Source: Pseudomonas asplenii (GTDB lineage Bacteria; Pseudomonadota; Gammaproteobacteria; Pseudomonadales; Pseudomonadaceae). Taken from it: 64,000 nucleotides of DNA. Location: the NCBI RefSeq assembly GCF_900105475.1, contig NZ_LT629777.1, positions 6,076,001 to 6,140,000 on the forward strand, in the 5' to 3' direction. Under the pieces are notes generated by a model. That model did not search any database, was not told the origin of the DNA, and was given only the letters and a program-made list of their open reading frames with translations. The first letter of the stretch is position 1; each line of letters opens with the position of its first letter. Positions 38,201 through 49,691 of the stretch are shown piece after piece. The position numbers and the translations under genes are program-made.

Positions 38201-41200
38201 AGGCGCCAGCACTTCACGATCGATGCGCGTCATCAGGGATTCGCTATCGGTGCTGTCCAGCACCTCGACCGGCAGTTCGAAGGTCGCTGTCGGATGCACC
38301 ACCTGCAGCACCTCGCCATCGCGCTCGGCGAAGGTGGTGCGCAGGCTCTCGTGACGTTCGATCAGCGCCACGAAGCTGCGGCGCAGCGCCTGCGGGTCAA
38401 GATGGCCGTTCAGGGCCAGGGCGGCTGGAATGTGATAGGCGCTGTTGTCCGGCTCCAACTGCCAGAGGAACCACTGGCGCTGCTGGGCATGGGACAGGCG
38501 CAGCGGCGCCTGGCGATCGGCGGCGACGAAGGCCGGCGCAGACGTGCCAACGCCCTGCCCGGCGCTGGCGGCGAAGGCCGCCAGGTCAGGGGTTTCGAAC
38601 AGGCTGCGCAGCTCCACGTCGATGCCCAGGACCTGGCGTGCACGGGCGATCGCCTGGGTTGCCAGCAGCGAGTGGCCGCCCAGCTCGAAGAAATTATCGC
38701 TCAGCCCTACCCGCTCGACCTTGAGCACTTCACTCCAGATCGCCGCCAGTTGTTGTTCGAGGGTGCTGCGCGGCGCGACATAGGCTTGCTGCAACAGCGC
38801 CGTATCGGGAGCTGGCAAGGCCTTGCGGTCGAGCTTGCCGTTGGCGGTCAACGGCAGGGCCGACAACAACATGAGGTGAGCCGGCACCATGTAGTCGGCC
38901 AGGTGCCGTTTCAGGTAATCGCGCAGTTCCAGGCGCAGCGCGGCCTGGCGCGCGGTATCGCCCAGCAGCGTCGGATCCATCGCCACCAGGTAGGCCACCA
39001 GTTGTCCATCCAGGGCCAGCACCACGGCCTCACGGACCTGGGCATGGCACTGCAAGCGCGACTCGATTTCGCCCAACTCGATCCGGAAGCCGCGGATCTT
39101 GACCTGCTGGTCGCGGCGACCGATGTAGTCGATCACGCCATCGCTGCGCATGCGCGCCAGGTCGCCGGTGCGATACAGCCGCCCACCCTGCGGGTCGAAA
39201 GGATTGGCGACAAAGCGCGTGGCCGTCAGTCCCGCCTGGTTCAGGTAACCGCGGGCCAGGCCGGCACCGGCGACGTACAACTCGCCAATGCAACCCGGCG
39301 GTGTCAGGTTCAGCGCATCGTCCAGCAGGTACCAGGACAGGTCGACGATCGGCTCGCCGATCGGGCTGCCCGCCGACTGTTCGAGGTCTGCCCGCGACAA
39401 GGGCCGGTAGGTCACGTGCACAGTGGTTTCGGTGATGCCGTACATGTTGACCAGGGTCGGCGAACGCTCGCCAAAGCGCTCGAACCAGGGGCGCAGGCTC
39501 TGCACTTCCAAGGCTTCGCCACCGAAGATCACCTGGCGCAGTGCCAACTCGCGTGGCGACTCCAAGGCCACCGCCATCAGCGATTTGAAGGCCGAGGGGG
39601 TCTGGTTGAGCACCGTCACCCGTTCGTCGCACAACAGCGCATGGAAGGCCTCGGGCGAGCGGCTGACCTCGTGGGGCACCACCACCAGCCGGCCGCCATG
39701 GAGCAAGGCACCGAAGATTTCCCAGACCGAGAAGTCGAAGGCGTAGGAATGGAACAGCGTCCAGCTGTCCTGGCTGTCGAAGCCGAACCAGTGCCGGCTG
39801 GCGTCGAACAGGCGCAGCACATTGCCGTGGGGCAGCAGCGCGCCCTTGGGTTTGCCGGTGGAACCGGAGGTGTAGATCACATAGGCGAGGTTATCGACAT
39901 CGACCTGGCACACCGGGTTGTCCTGGTGACCGTCCGCGCCGGCGCTCCCCAGGTCCAGGCATTCGACCTCCGCCGGCACCGGCAGGCGCTCCAGCAGGTG
40001 CCCCTGGCCCAGCAGCAGCTTCAGGCCGCTGTCGTCGATCATGTAGCGCAGGCGCTCTTCCGGATAGGCCGGGTCCAGCGGCACATAGGCACCGCCAGCC
40101 TTGAGCACCGCGAGCAGGGCGACGATCATCTCCAGCGACCGTTCGGCCGCCACCCCCACCAGCACATCGGCTTTCACCCCGCGGGCGATCAGCCGATGGG
40201 CCCAGCGGTTGGCCCGGGCATTGAGTTCGGCATAGGTCAGCCGCTCACCGGCACAGACCACGGCGACAGCGTCTGGACGCCGCTCGGCCTGCTCCTCGAT
40301 CAACTGGTGCAGGCAACGCCCGACCGGATGCACCTGCGGCGCCGGGTTCCAGCGCGCCAGCACCTGCCGCTGTTGCGCCGCGTCGAGCAGCGGCAACTCG
40401 GCGATGCGCTGGCGCGGATCGCTGACGATCGCCCGCAGCAGGCTCGCCCAGTGCTGCAACAGGGCTTCGACGGTAGCGCCCTCGAACAGGTCGGTGGCGT
40501 ACTTGAACACCGCTTCGATGCCATGGGCCTGCTCGCTGGTGTCCAGCACCAGGTCGAACTGGGCGGTCTGGCTCTGCCATGGCAACGGTTCGATGCGCAG
40601 GCCGTCCAGGGCGCTGGCTGATTTGACCCGGCTCTGCGCCTGGTGATTGAACATCACCTGGAACAATGGGCTGTGGCTCAGGTTACGGCCCGGCTCCAGG
40701 GCCTCGACCAGTTGCTCGAAGGGCAGGTCCTGATGGGCCTGCGCCTCCTGCACGGTCTGCCAGACCTGGCGCAGCAACTGCTCGAAGGTCTGTTGGCCGT
40801 CGACCTCGGCCCTGAGCACCTGGGTGTTGACGAAAAAGCCGATCAGGCGTTCGATTTCCGGCCGCTCGCGGTTGGCCACCGGCACGCCGACCCGGATATC
40901 GGCCTGGCCGCTGTAGCGATGCAACAGCGCCTGGAATGAAGCGAGCAGCACGCTGAACAGGCTGACGCTCTCGCGCCGGGCCAGGGCCTTGAGGCCTTCA
41001 CTGAGCAGAGGATCAAGGGTCAGGTTGCAACTGGCCCCGGCAAAACTGCGGGACACGGGCCGTGGATGATCGGTCGGCAGCTCCAGCACCGGCTGTTCGC
41101 CACCGAGTTGCTGCTGCCAGTAGGCCAACTGGCGCTCCTGCTCTCCGGCTTCCATCCAGTGGCGTTGCCACAACGCATAGTCGGCATACTGGATCGGCAA

Positions 41201-41821
41201 GTCCGGGAGCGTCACCGCCAGCCCCTGACTGAGGCTCTGGTAGCCCTGCAGCAGTTCCTCGATCATCACCTGCAGCGACCAGCCATCAGCGACGATGTGG
41301 TGCAACGCCAGCACCAGTACGTGCTCCTCGTCCGCCACCCGCAGCAGCGCCGCCCGCATCAGTGGCCCGTGGCGCAGGTCGAAGGGCGCCTGTCCGTGCT
41401 CGAGAACGAAGGCCTGGATCCGCGCGTCACCTTCGTCGGCAGCCAGGCTTTCAATCTGCAGTTCAATGGTCCCGGCGGGCAACACCACTTGCAGGGGTTG
41501 CCCGTCGGTCTCGGTGAATACCGTGCGCAGGGGCTCGTGACGCGCCAGCAGGGCCTGCAGACTGCCCTGCAACGCCGTCACATCGAGCCGGCCCTGCAGC
41601 CGCAGGGCCATGGCAATGTTGTACGCCGCACTCTGCGGCGCCCATTGCCAGAGGAACCACTGACGCTGCTGAGCATAGGACAGGCGCAGCGGCTCATCAG
41701 CCGCCCGCTTGAACACCGGCGCGATCTCGAACAGGTTGATGCCCTTCTGCCGGAGCAGAGTGGCCAACCCCTTTCGCTGCATCGCCGAGAGTTGCCCTAC
41801 CGACTCGATTAACTCCTGCAC
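35264..41821 (-). CDS. Pyoverdine NRPS, two modules: Thr then a basic residue
   Basis: 2185 residues from GTG at 41821 (GAGAGGG about 8 nt upstream). Order C-A-T-C-A-T: HHIVADG near 177, A3 near 655, LGGHS near 1047, HHIVSDG near 1237, A3 near 1717, LGGHS near 2120. The first pocket reads DFWNIGMVHK, the standard Thr code. The second reads DGEDSTTITK. Its first half matches the Lys-type DGED codes, with two acidic residues suited to a basic side chain, but I do not recognise the full code; Lys, Orn or a modified Orn are possible. No E domain. It starts 37 bp after the previous NRPS stop. N-terminus MQELIESVGQLS is of the same docking type as that of the PvdD-type protein. Confidence 0.9.
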   Translation of the reverse strand: MQELIESVGQLSAMQRKGLATLLRQKGINLFEIAPVFKRAADEPLRLSYAQQRQWFLWQWAPQSAAYNIAMALRLQGRLDVTALQGSLQALLARHEPLRTVFTETDGQPLQVVLPAGTIELQIESLAADEGDARIQAFVLEHGQAPFDLRHGPLMRAALLRVADEEHVLVLALHHIVADGWSLQVMIEELLQGYQSLSQGLAVTLPDLPIQYADYALWQRHWMEAGEQERQLAYWQQQLGGEQPVLELPTDHPRPVSRSFAGASCNLTLDPLLSEGLKALARRESVSLFSVLLASFQALLHRYSGQADIRVGVPVANRERPEIERLIGFFVNTQVLRAEVDGQQTFEQLLRQVWQTVQEAQAHQDLPFEQLVEALEPGRNLSHSPLFQVMFNHQAQSRVKSASALDGLRIEPLPWQSQTAQFDLVLDTSEQAHGIEAVFKYATDLFEGATVEALLQHWASLLRAIVSDPRQRIAELPLLDAAQQRQVLARWNPAPQVHPVGRCLHQLIEEQAERRPDAVAVVCAGERLTYAELNARANRWAHRLIARGVKADVLVGVAAERSLEMIVALLAVLKAGGAYVPLDPAYPEERLRYMIDDSGLKLLLGQGHLLERLPVPAEVECLDLGSAGADGHQDNPVCQVDVDNLAYVIYTSGSTGKPKGALLPHGNVLRLFDASRHWFGFDSQDSWTLFHSYAFDFSVWEIFGALLHGGRLVVVPHEVSRSPEAFHALLCDERVTVLNQTPSAFKSLMAVALESPRELALRQVIFGGEALEVQSLRPWFERFGERSPTLVNMYGITETTVHVTYRPLSRADLEQSAGSPIGEPIVDLSWYLLDDALNLTPPGCIGELYVAGAGLARGYLNQAGLTATRFVANPFDPQGGRLYRTGDLARMRSDGVIDYIGRRDQQVKIRGFRIELGEIESRLQCHAQVREAVVLALDGQLVAYLVAMDPTLLGDTARQAALRLELRDYLKRHLADYMVPAHLMLLSALPLTANGKLDRKALPAPDTALLQQAYVAPRSTLEQQLAAIWSEVLKVERVGLSDNFFELGGHSLLATQAIARARQVLGIDVELRSLFETPDLAAFAASAGQGVGTSAPAFVAADRQAPLRLSHAQQRQWFLWQLEPDNSAYHIPAALALNGHLDPQALRRSFVALIERHESLRTTFAERDGEVLQVVHPTATFELPVEVLDSTDSESLMTRIDREVLAPFDLRQGPLLRARLLRLGEERHVLVVTLHHIVSDGWSMPIMVDELIEAYVAFSQDRLPQPKPLPFQYADYAQWQRGWMEAGEQARQLAYWSAQLGSDQPVLELPADRPRPSLQSHAGARTQVELERALVQGLKVLARQQGVTLFMLLLASFQALLHRHSGQNDIRVGVPVANRSRVETEGLIGFFVNTLVLRAEFDLHTRFDQLLQQVKQAVLGAQAHQDLPFEHLVQALQPERSLSHSPLFQVMYNHQTELKGAVRPLPGLEVEALDSGSHTAQFDLTLDTFESEDGLRAALTYATALFEPDTIERLAGHWRNLLQALVNAGVEQAVAELPLLDALETQRVLQDWSRIEGHYPAEQCVHQLIEAQAQRTPDAVALVFGEQQLSYRELEHQTNRLAHTLRDMGVGPEVAVGIAVDRGLDMVVGLLAILKAGGAYVPLDPEFPEDRLAYMMEDSGIRLLLSQRPLLAHLPVPAALPVLCLDQAEDWLPGYDGQALSSPAQLHNLAYVIYTSGSTGKPKGVAIEHHALSAHCQVAIEYFRLVPEDRVLLFSTLNFDGFVEQLFPALCRGAGVVIRGNEVWDSSTFQREVLRSGITVADLSTAYWYLLAQDFCRLGLRDFGALRQVSATGEAMPAEGISLWKQAGLEHIRLLNTYGPTETTITASYLECAPYVRGELPRPALMPIGRPLGARRMYILDAAFNPAVQGGSGELLIGGALLARGYHQRPGLTAERFIPDPFDEQGGGRLYRTGDVTRYRDEGLIEYVGRLDHQVKIRGFRIELGEIEARLQEHALVREALVIDIDGPSGKQLAAYLVPNDPALALADAATQQALRGQLRDYLKVGLPDYMVPAHLLVLAQMPMTPNGKLDRKALPKPDPSLWQQDYVAPRNEREQQLAAIWAEVLQVERVGLHDNFFELGGHSLLAAQVISRIHSSLGIDIPLRLIFEKPQLNEFSQAFEDAGLALTDDGLSDIERMMNEMAEA

Positions 41822-41858
41822 GCGTTGTTCCCTCTCAAAAAATCAGTCAAGAAACCGG

Positions 41859-44800
41859 TCAGGAAACCAGTTTTTCCAGATCGTCGAGGGATAGACGTTT
41901 GAGGGCCTCCAGCGATTTAGCCAATTCATCCTGGGCAGGCGACAAACCACCGCGCAGGGTCTCGATGCGTTCACAGAACGCCTGCAGCGTCTGCGCCGCG
42001 AACAACTCCTTGAGGGCAACCTTGTCACCCAGGCGCTCGGCAATCCGCGTCACCACCAGGGTCGCCAGCAGCGAGTGACCGCCCAACTGGAAGAAGTTGT
42101 CGCCCAGGCCCACCCGTTCGACCTCCAGCACTTCCTCCCAGAGGCTGGCGACCTCGCGCTGCAGGTCCGTCTGCGGCGCCTGGTAGAGCGTCTGCAACGG
42201 ATTACCGCTGAGCGCGATCAGGGCCTTGCGATCGAGTTTGCCGTTGGGGGTCAGCGGCAAGGCATCGATCAGGTGCAGGTGGCTCGGCACCATGTGCGCC
42301 GGCAACTGCCCGGCCAGCGCCGTCCGCAGGCCGTCGACCAAGGCCCGCGCATCGCCAGCGCCTGGTACTGCCACCACATAGCCGTGCAGGTGCTTGCCCG
42401 CCGCGCCGTCCTGGGCCAATACCACCACCTCACGCACCGCCGGCTGTTGCAGCAGGCAGGCCTCGACTTCGCTCAGTTCGATACGGAAGCCACGGATCTT
42501 CACCTGGTGGTCGGCCCGTCCGATGTACTCGATCTGCGCCTGCCCGCCCTGGCGCACCAGGTCGCCAGTGCGGTACAGGCGTTCGCCTGCGGCCCCGAAC
42601 GGGTTCGGCACATAGCGTTCGGCGGTCAGCGCCGGCCGCATCAGGTAGCCACGGGACACCCCGGCGCCGGCCAGGTACAACTCCCCCGCCAGCCCTTCCG
42701 GCACCGGCAACAGCTGGCTGTCGAGCAGGTAGGCATCGGTGTTGTCCAGCGGCCGGCCGATATTCGCCGAACCCTGGGCGGTGCGCAGGGTGAAGGTCGA
42801 ATAGGTGGTGTCCTCCGAAGGGCCATAGAGGTCATAGACCTGGTTGACCGACGTGCTGGCATAGAGCGTATCCACCAGCGTCTGCTTCAGGGGCTCACCG
42901 GCCAGGTTGATGGTGCTCACCGACGCCGGAATCTGCCCGGCCCGCTGCAGGGCGGCAATCGCCGACGGCACGGTGTTGATCAGCCTGACCCGCTCGCGCT
43001 GCGGCAGCTCGGCCAGGGCCAGGGCGTTGTCCGCCAGCACCAGGTAGCCGCCCGCGGCGAGGGTGACGAAGATTTCCCACACCGACAGGTCGAAGCAGAT
43101 CGACGTCGAGGCCAGCACCCCGCGCAGCTGCTCGATACCATAGACCCCCAGGGACCAGTGGATCAGCGCCGCCAGGTTGTCGTGACTGATCGCCACGCCC
43201 TTGGGCTTGCCGGTGGAGCCGGAGGTGTAGATGACATAGGCCAGGTTCTGCGGCTGAATCGAAACCGCAGGAGCCTGGGCCGGATAGGCCTGCAGCCAGT
43301 CTTCGCCTTCCTCCACCAGCAGTACCCGGGACGACAGCTCCTGTGGCAGGTATTGCAACAGGCGCGACTCGCTCAGCAGCACGGTTGCTCGGCTGTCTTC
43401 GAGCATGTGCAGCAGGCGCTCCTGCGGATACTCGGGGTCCAGTGGCACATAGGCGCCGCCGGCCTTGAGGATCGCCAGCAGGCTGACGATCATCCGCGGG
43501 GTGCGGCTCAGGCAGACGCCGACTCGCACTTCCGGACCTACCCCCAGCTCGCGCAGCTTGTGGGCCAGGCGATTGGCGCTGCGATCCAGGCTGGCGTAAT
43601 CCACTTCATGCTCGGCAAACAGGATCGCCGGCGCCTGTGGCTGAGCCCGTACCTGGGCATCGATCCGGGTGAGCACGTCGCCCGAGTCGAGCGGCGTGAC
43701 GGTGCCCTTGCCCCAGTCCAGCGCCGCCTGGCGCGGCTCGCCGGCAAGCAGTTCGAGGTTGCCCAGCGCCTGTTGCGGCGCGGCCATGAAGGCCCGCAGC
43801 AGGTGCTCGAGCTCACGCCCCAGGCGCGCCACGGTCGGCGCGTCGAAGCAGGCCCGGTCATAACTCAGCCCCAGGCTCAGTTCGGCACCGGTGACCGCCA
43901 CCAGCGTCAGCGGATAGTTGGTCTGCTCCTGACGGCTGATGGCCGAGAATTCCAGGGCACTGCCGGCCGCCTGGCCGAGCGCTTCGGCCATCGGGTAGTT
44001 CTCGAACACCAGCAGGCTGTCGAACAGCCCGCCCGTCCCCAGCCCGGCCCAGCGCTGGATATCGTACAGCGGCGTGTGTTCGTGCTCGCGCAACGCCAGG
44101 TTGAGGTCCTGCACCTGTTGTAACCAGGCCGCCACCGGCAACTGTGGCGAAGGTGCAGCCGCCACCGGCAGGGTGTTGATGAACAGGCCGATCTGCTGCT
44201 CCACGCCGGCCAGGTCGGTCGGCCGACCGGCCACGGTGGCACCGAAGGCCACGCAATCCTGCCCGGTGTAGCGTTGCAGAAGCACCAGCCAGGCCGCCTG
44301 CACCAGGGTGTTGAGGGTGACCTTGTACTCGCGGGCGAAGCGGTTCAGGTCGGCGGTCAGGGCCGCGCCAAACGCCTGCTCATGCTCGCCATGCCCGACC
44401 GCCAGGGCCTGCCGCTTGCCCACGGCATTGGCCAGGCGGGTCGGTTCCTGCAGGTCGGCCAGGGCCGCGGCCCAGAACGCCCGGCTGGCCTGGGCATCAC
44501 GCTGGCCGAGCCATTCGATGTAATCGCGGTAACGGCCAGCCCCCTGGGGCACGGCGGCACCGGCATAGCGCTGGAGTACTTCAGCGAACAACTGCGACGT
44601 ACTCCAACCGTCCATCAGGATATGGTGGCTGGTATGGATCAGGTGGTAATCGCTGGCCGTGGTCCGCACCAGGGTCAAGCGCAACAGCGGCGCCTGGTCC
44701 AGCGCGAAACCTGCCGCCAGGTCGTCCCGCGCCAGTTGTTCGAGGGCCGCCGGCAGGTCGCTGTGCTCGCGCCAGTCATGCACCACCAGCGGGATGTCCA

Positions 44801-47800
44801 CCCGGCGCCGCACGATCTGCAGCGGTGCGGCCAGGTCCTGTGGCCAGACGAACACCGAGCGCAGGACCTCATGGCTATCCAGCGCCTGCTGCCAGGCGGC
44901 GCGGAACCGTTCGACGTCCAGCTGCCGCACATCGGCCCGTAGCTGGTTGGTATAGGCCGCACCATCCGGCTCGTCGACCGCATGGAACAGGATGCCCTGC
45001 TGCATCGGTGAAAGCGGGTAGATGTCCTCGATATCCGCCATGACCACCGGCAGACGCTCCAGTTGCGCCGCAGTCAGCGTCGCCAGCGGGAAGTCGGACG
45101 GTGTCACGCCCAACTGGCCGCCCTGGCTGCAATGCTCGACCAGGCGGCTCAGCTCCTGCTCATAGGCCCGGGCCAGGGCCTCGATGGTCGCAGGCAGGTA
45201 CAGCGCACGGCTGAAGCCCCAATCCAGTTCCAGCTCGCCATCGAACACCTGGCCGTTGAGACTCAGCCCATTGGCCGGGCGTTCTTCGGCCTGGTTGGCG
45301 CCGCTGCTTTCGCCGCTGGGTACGAACAGCGCGCCCTCGGCCCGGTCGAAGCTGCCGTCGAACTGGCCGAGGTAGTTGAAGGTCACCCGGGCTTCGGGCA
45401 GGGCCAGCAGTGGGTGGGCGACCTCCGCGTCCGCCAGGTAACGCAGGATGCCGTAGCCGATCCCCTTGTTCGGCACCGCCCGCAGTTGTTCCTTGATCGC
45501 CCGGATCGAACCGCCCAGGTCAGCCCCGGGGGTCAGGCGCACCGGGAACAGGCTGCTGAACCAGCCGACCGTACGACTCAGGTCAAGGTCGTCGAACAGC
45601 TCCTCGCGACCATGGCCTTCCAGCTGGATCAGTACCGACGGCTGCCGGCTCCAGTCGCACAGGACCCGGCTCAGGGCGGCCAGCAACAGGTCGTTGATCT
45701 GGGTCCGGTAGGCCGCCGGGGCAACGCTGAGCAGTTGCCGGGTCAGTGCCTTGTTCAACCGCGAGGTGGCGTGGCCGACGCCAGGGAGCGGCTGTTCCAG
45801 GTCGTCGTGGGGCAGTTGCGCGGTGGCACCGTCGAGGCTGCCCAGCCAGTAGTCGCGCTCGGCCGCCAGGGCCTCGCTGCGCGCATGGGCCTGCAGGCGC
45901 TCGCCCCACAGCTTGAGCGCACTGCTCTTGGCCGGCAGTTGCACGGCGCGACCGGCAGCAATGGCGGTGTAGGCGCTCTGCAGATCCTCGAGCAGCACCC
46001 GCCAGGACACGCCATCGACCACCAGGTGATGGATCACCAGCAGCAGGCGTTGTTCACCCTCGGGCAAGTGCACCAGCAGTGCCCGCAACAGCGGGCCGTC
46101 CTTGAGATCGAGACTGCGCTGGGCTTCCTCGGCCAAGGCGCCGAGCCCGGCGATATCATCCAGTTCCCGCGACCACAGGACGCTGGCACTGTCGGACTGA
46201 TAACGCGCCTGCCACTGTCCCTGTTGCTCGACGAAGCTCAGACGCAAGGCATCGTGATGCGCCAGCAGGCTGGCCAACGCCGCCTCCAGGTGGGTGGCAT
46301 CCACGGCCTGCAGCGGCTTGAGCATCACCGACTGGTTCCAGTGCTGACGCTGGGGAATATCCATGTCGAAGAAGCGGGCCTGGATCGGCAGTAACAGCTG
46401 CTCGCCGCTGATCTGCTGCGGCGCTTCGACCGTCACCTTTTTCTCGATCAGCCTCGCCACCGTCGCCAGTTGCGCGATGGTCTGCTTCTCGAACAACTGC
46501 TTGGGACTAAGCTTGATCCCCTGGCGCTTGGCCCGGGCGATGATCTGCAGGCTGAGGATCGAGTCGCCACCCAGTTCGAAGAAGTTGTCGCTGCTACCCA
46601 CCCGCTCCAGCTTGAGCACATCGGCCCAGACCGCCGCCAGCTTCTCTTCGATCTCGCCCACCGGGGCGGTGTAGTGCTGCTTGATCAGGCCCGGCTTGGG
46701 CAGCGCCCGCTTGTCCAGCTTGCCGTTGGCAGTCAGCGGCAGCTGTTCCAGCAGCAGGATCTGCGCAGGGACCATGTAGTCACTGAGGGACGCCTGCAGA
46801 CGCTGGCGCAGGTCCTCGACCTGCAACGTCGCACCGGCCGCCGGCACGCAGTAGGCCACCAGTTGCAGGCGCGTGGTGTCGTCGTCCATCGGCAGCGCCA
46901 GCACCGCCGCCTGGGCGACCGAATCGAAGCCCTGCAGCAAGCGGGCGATTTCCGCGGGTTCGACACGATAACCACGGATCTTCACCTGGTCGTCGTTACG
47001 GCCCATGAACTCCAGCAGGCCCTGGCGGTTGCAGCGTATCCGGTCACCGCTGCGATAGGCCCGGCTGCCCGGCTCGCCATAAGGGTCCGGCAGGAAGCGT
47101 TCGGCAGTCAGCCCCGGCTGCCCGAGGTAGCCCAGGGCAACGCTGGCACCCCCGATGTACAGTTCACCCGGCACCTGTGCCGCAGCGATGTTGAGCACGT
47201 CGTCCAGTACCAGGGTCCGGGCACCGGGCAACGGCTGGCCAATGGCGATACCGCGCTCCAGTGGCGCGTCGGCGAGCACTTCGTGGGTCAGCACGCCAAC
47301 GGTGGTTTCACTGGGGCCGTAGTGGTTGATGAAGCGGCAGGCCGGCTTCAGTTCGCGCACCTGGCGCAGCAACGCTGGCGAGCAGGCCTCACCACCGACG
47401 ATCAACGCCTGTTCCGGCAGGACATCCGCCGCCCGGGTAGCCTGCAACAGGGCCGACAGATGACCGGGAACGATTTTCAGGATGCCGACGCGATGTTCGC
47501 TCATGTACCGGGCAAAACCGTCCGGATCGAAACCCAGGGCTTCGGGCAGCACATGCAGGGTACGACCGCCGCAGAGCGCGCCGAACAGCATGGTGTGTCC
47601 CAGGTCGGCGGCGATGGTCGAGACCAGCGCCATGCTGGCGCCAGGCGCCAGGGCCAGGCGTTGCGTCAGGCCCTGAACGTAGCTGGCCAGCGCGCCATGG
47701 CTGACCAGCACGCCCTTGGGCTGGCCGGTGGAACCGGAGGTATGAATCACATAGGCCGCAGACTGCGCCGAAAGATCGAGCGACGGTGCGCGGGCTGGCT

Positions 47801-49691
47801 GTTCATCCCAATCCGCCGGGATGAAGGCCTGCGCGACGCACCCGGACGGCACCAGGCCATCGAGCCGCGCATCCCCTGCGGCGCACAGCAGCAGGCGCGC
47901 ACCGGCCCGCTCGAGCATCTGCCGCAGGCGTGCATCCGGAGCCTTGGTGTCGAGCGGCATGTACACCGCACCGGCCTTGAGAATCGCCAGCAGGCTGGTC
48001 AGCCAGTCCAGCGAACGCTCCATAAGCAGCGCCACCGGCTCGCCGGTGCCCACGCCCAGAGTCTGCAGATGATGAGCCAGGCGGTTGGCAGCCTGATCCA
48101 AGGCAATAAAGCTCAGGGTCTTGTCCAGGCAACGGGCAGCCAACGCCTCGGGCTGGCGAAGCACTTGGGCATCCCAGTGCTGCAACACCAGCGGCGCGTT
48201 CTCCAGGCGAGCTGCCGGCAGTTGCGGCGCAGGTGGGGACAGGCTGAACAGCGGTGCCTGCGGTGCCTGCAACAACGCATCGAAAAGTGTCAGCAACGTC
48301 GTAATGAAGCCCTCGACCGTCGAGTGCTGGTAGAGATCGCTGGCATAGGTCAGCTCGCCATGGATCAGCGTACCGTCGTCGGTGATATCCAGTGCCAGGT
48401 CGAAATGCGTACCGTCCTTGTGCAGCGGGTATTCCGCGACGCTCAGGCCCGGCAACTGCATCGAACGCTGTTTCTGCATGCCGACGTTCTGGTTGAACTT
48501 TGCCTGGAACAAGGGGTTGTGGTCCAGGTTACGCTCGGGCGCCAGGGCATCCACCAGTTGCTCGAACGGCAACTCCTGGTGCGCCTGGGCACCGAAGCTG
48601 CTCTCACGCAGACGGCCCAGCAGGTCGAGGAAACTCTGGCGCTCGTCGACTTCGCAACGCAGTACCTGGGTGTTGACGAAGAAGCCGATCAGGCCTTCGA
48701 CTTCCGCACGGCTGCGGTTGGCGTTCGGCACGCCGACGCGGATATCGCGCAAACCGGACTGGCGCGACAGGAACAGCGAATAGCCGCCCAGGACCAGCAT
48801 GAACAGGCTGATGCCCTGGCTGCGGGCGAAGGCATTCAGTTGCCGCGAGCGCTCTACACCAAAGTCGAAGCCCAGGGTTCGGCCTTCGAAGCTCTGTACC
48901 GGCGGGCGCGGGAAATCTGCAGCGACATCCAGCAGCGGTTGTTCCTCGCCCAACTGCCGACGCCAGTAATCGAGTTGTCGTTCGCCCTCGCCGGCCTCCA
49001 GCCAGCTGCGTTGCCAGATCGCATAGTCGGCATACTGCAACGGCAGCGGTACCAGAACCGGCTCATGCCCTTGGGTAAATGCCTGATAGGCCTGGACAAA
49101 CTCCCTGACCATCACATCCATCGACCAGCCGTCGGAAACGATATGGTGCATGCTCACCACCAGCACCCACTCGTCCGCAGCCAGGCGGATCAGCTTGGCA
49201 CGCAGCAAGGGGCCGTTGACGAGATCGAAGGCTTGCCCGGTAAACGCCTGCACCCGCTCGGCCAGTTCGACTTCACGCACCTCGGCACTGCAAGCCGACA
49301 GATCGAGCCGGAACAACGGTACAGACAGGTTATCGAGGATCCGTTGATACGGTTGCTCAGCGTCCACCTGGAACACCGTGCGCAGCACTTCGTGACGTTC
49401 GACGATATGTTCGAAGGCGCGCTGCAGGGCCGGCTCGTCGAGCTGACCACGCAAACGCAGACCGGCGGCCATATTATAGGCGGCGCTGGCGGGGTCGAGT
49501 TGCCAGAGGAACAGCAGGCGCTGCTGGGCATAGGACAGGGGAATCGGTGTCACGTCATGGCGACTGACCGGCATCGGCAGCAGGCTGAAGTCCTTGCCCT
49601 CCTCGCTCAGCTTCGCCAGGAACTGGCGGCGCTGTTCCAGGGGCAGACCGATGAATCGCTTGGCAATACGTACCGCAGGGTTGCCACTCAT
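41859..49691 (-). CDS. Pyoverdine NRPS, two modules: D-Asp (E domain) then probable Ala
   Basis: 2610 residues; ATG at 49691 overlaps the previous stop as ATGA. Order: C (HHIVSDG near 184), A (A3 near 657), T with LGGDS (near 1039), E (HHLVVDG near 1222, EGHGREE, NKGIGYG), D-accepting C (HHILMDG near 1690), A (near 2160), T (near 2537). The first pocket reads DLTKIGHVGK (Asp), epimerised, and probably hydroxylated by the upstream dioxygenase. The second reads DLWNNALTYK, one residue from DLFNNALTYK, which is an Ala code as I recall it. The last carrier motif is FQLGGHS instead of FELGGHS. The C-terminus [13 protein letters not shown] is nearly identical to that of the other D-Asp protein. Confidence 0.92.
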   Translation of the reverse strand: MSGNPAVRIAKRFIGLPLEQRRQFLAKLSEEGKDFSLLPMPVSRHDVTPIPLSYAQQRLLFLWQLDPASAAYNMAAGLRLRGQLDEPALQRAFEHIVERHEVLRTVFQVDAEQPYQRILDNLSVPLFRLDLSACSAEVREVELAERVQAFTGQAFDLVNGPLLRAKLIRLAADEWVLVVSMHHIVSDGWSMDVMVREFVQAYQAFTQGHEPVLVPLPLQYADYAIWQRSWLEAGEGERQLDYWRRQLGEEQPLLDVAADFPRPPVQSFEGRTLGFDFGVERSRQLNAFARSQGISLFMLVLGGYSLFLSRQSGLRDIRVGVPNANRSRAEVEGLIGFFVNTQVLRCEVDERQSFLDLLGRLRESSFGAQAHQELPFEQLVDALAPERNLDHNPLFQAKFNQNVGMQKQRSMQLPGLSVAEYPLHKDGTHFDLALDITDDGTLIHGELTYASDLYQHSTVEGFITTLLTLFDALLQAPQAPLFSLSPPAPQLPAARLENAPLVLQHWDAQVLRQPEALAARCLDKTLSFIALDQAANRLAHHLQTLGVGTGEPVALLMERSLDWLTSLLAILKAGAVYMPLDTKAPDARLRQMLERAGARLLLCAAGDARLDGLVPSGCVAQAFIPADWDEQPARAPSLDLSAQSAAYVIHTSGSTGQPKGVLVSHGALASYVQGLTQRLALAPGASMALVSTIAADLGHTMLFGALCGGRTLHVLPEALGFDPDGFARYMSEHRVGILKIVPGHLSALLQATRAADVLPEQALIVGGEACSPALLRQVRELKPACRFINHYGPSETTVGVLTHEVLADAPLERGIAIGQPLPGARTLVLDDVLNIAAAQVPGELYIGGASVALGYLGQPGLTAERFLPDPYGEPGSRAYRSGDRIRCNRQGLLEFMGRNDDQVKIRGYRVEPAEIARLLQGFDSVAQAAVLALPMDDDTTRLQLVAYCVPAAGATLQVEDLRQRLQASLSDYMVPAQILLLEQLPLTANGKLDKRALPKPGLIKQHYTAPVGEIEEKLAAVWADVLKLERVGSSDNFFELGGDSILSLQIIARAKRQGIKLSPKQLFEKQTIAQLATVARLIEKKVTVEAPQQISGEQLLLPIQARFFDMDIPQRQHWNQSVMLKPLQAVDATHLEAALASLLAHHDALRLSFVEQQGQWQARYQSDSASVLWSRELDDIAGLGALAEEAQRSLDLKDGPLLRALLVHLPEGEQRLLLVIHHLVVDGVSWRVLLEDLQSAYTAIAAGRAVQLPAKSSALKLWGERLQAHARSEALAAERDYWLGSLDGATAQLPHDDLEQPLPGVGHATSRLNKALTRQLLSVAPAAYRTQINDLLLAALSRVLCDWSRQPSVLIQLEGHGREELFDDLDLSRTVGWFSSLFPVRLTPGADLGGSIRAIKEQLRAVPNKGIGYGILRYLADAEVAHPLLALPEARVTFNYLGQFDGSFDRAEGALFVPSGESSGANQAEERPANGLSLNGQVFDGELELDWGFSRALYLPATIEALARAYEQELSRLVEHCSQGGQLGVTPSDFPLATLTAAQLERLPVVMADIEDIYPLSPMQQGILFHAVDEPDGAAYTNQLRADVRQLDVERFRAAWQQALDSHEVLRSVFVWPQDLAAPLQIVRRRVDIPLVVHDWREHSDLPAALEQLARDDLAAGFALDQAPLLRLTLVRTTASDYHLIHTSHHILMDGWSTSQLFAEVLQRYAGAAVPQGAGRYRDYIEWLGQRDAQASRAFWAAALADLQEPTRLANAVGKRQALAVGHGEHEQAFGAALTADLNRFAREYKVTLNTLVQAAWLVLLQRYTGQDCVAFGATVAGRPTDLAGVEQQIGLFINTLPVAAAPSPQLPVAAWLQQVQDLNLALREHEHTPLYDIQRWAGLGTGGLFDSLLVFENYPMAEALGQAAGSALEFSAISRQEQTNYPLTLVAVTGAELSLGLSYDRACFDAPTVARLGRELEHLLRAFMAAPQQALGNLELLAGEPRQAALDWGKGTVTPLDSGDVLTRIDAQVRAQPQAPAILFAEHEVDYASLDRSANRLAHKLRELGVGPEVRVGVCLSRTPRMIVSLLAILKAGGAYVPLDPEYPQERLLHMLEDSRATVLLSESRLLQYLPQELSSRVLLVEEGEDWLQAYPAQAPAVSIQPQNLAYVIYTSGSTGKPKGVAISHDNLAALIHWSLGVYGIEQLRGVLASTSICFDLSVWEIFVTLAAGGYLVLADNALALAELPQRERVRLINTVPSAIAALQRAGQIPASVSTINLAGEPLKQTLVDTLYASTSVNQVYDLYGPSEDTTYSTFTLRTAQGSANIGRPLDNTDAYLLDSQLLPVPEGLAGELYLAGAGVSRGYLMRPALTAERYVPNPFGAAGERLYRTGDLVRQGGQAQIEYIGRADHQVKIRGFRIELSEVEACLLQQPAVREVVVLAQDGAAGKHLHGYVVAVPGAGDARALVDGLRTALAGQLPAHMVPSHLHLIDALPLTPNGKLDRKALIALSGNPLQTLYQAPQTDLQREVASLWEEVLEVERVGLGDNFFQLGGHSLLATLVVTRIAERLGDKVALKELFAAQTLQAFCERIETLRGGLSPAQDELAKSLEALKRLSLDDLEKLVS
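46345..46679. repeat. Near-identical segment shared with 31916-32250
   Basis: Second copy of the T-linker-E segment described at 31916-32250, here in the first D-Asp module. Both encode a stretch including [20 protein letters not shown] and [17 protein letters not shown]. Confidence 0.75.

Noticed and set aside
17116..40621. Very long open frames on the plus strand (for example 17116-22857, 27232-31725, 35453-40621)
   Set aside because: They lie antisense to NRPS genes with full domain motifs; their translations are Gln/Leu/Arg/His-rich with no domains. They are GC-bias shadows.
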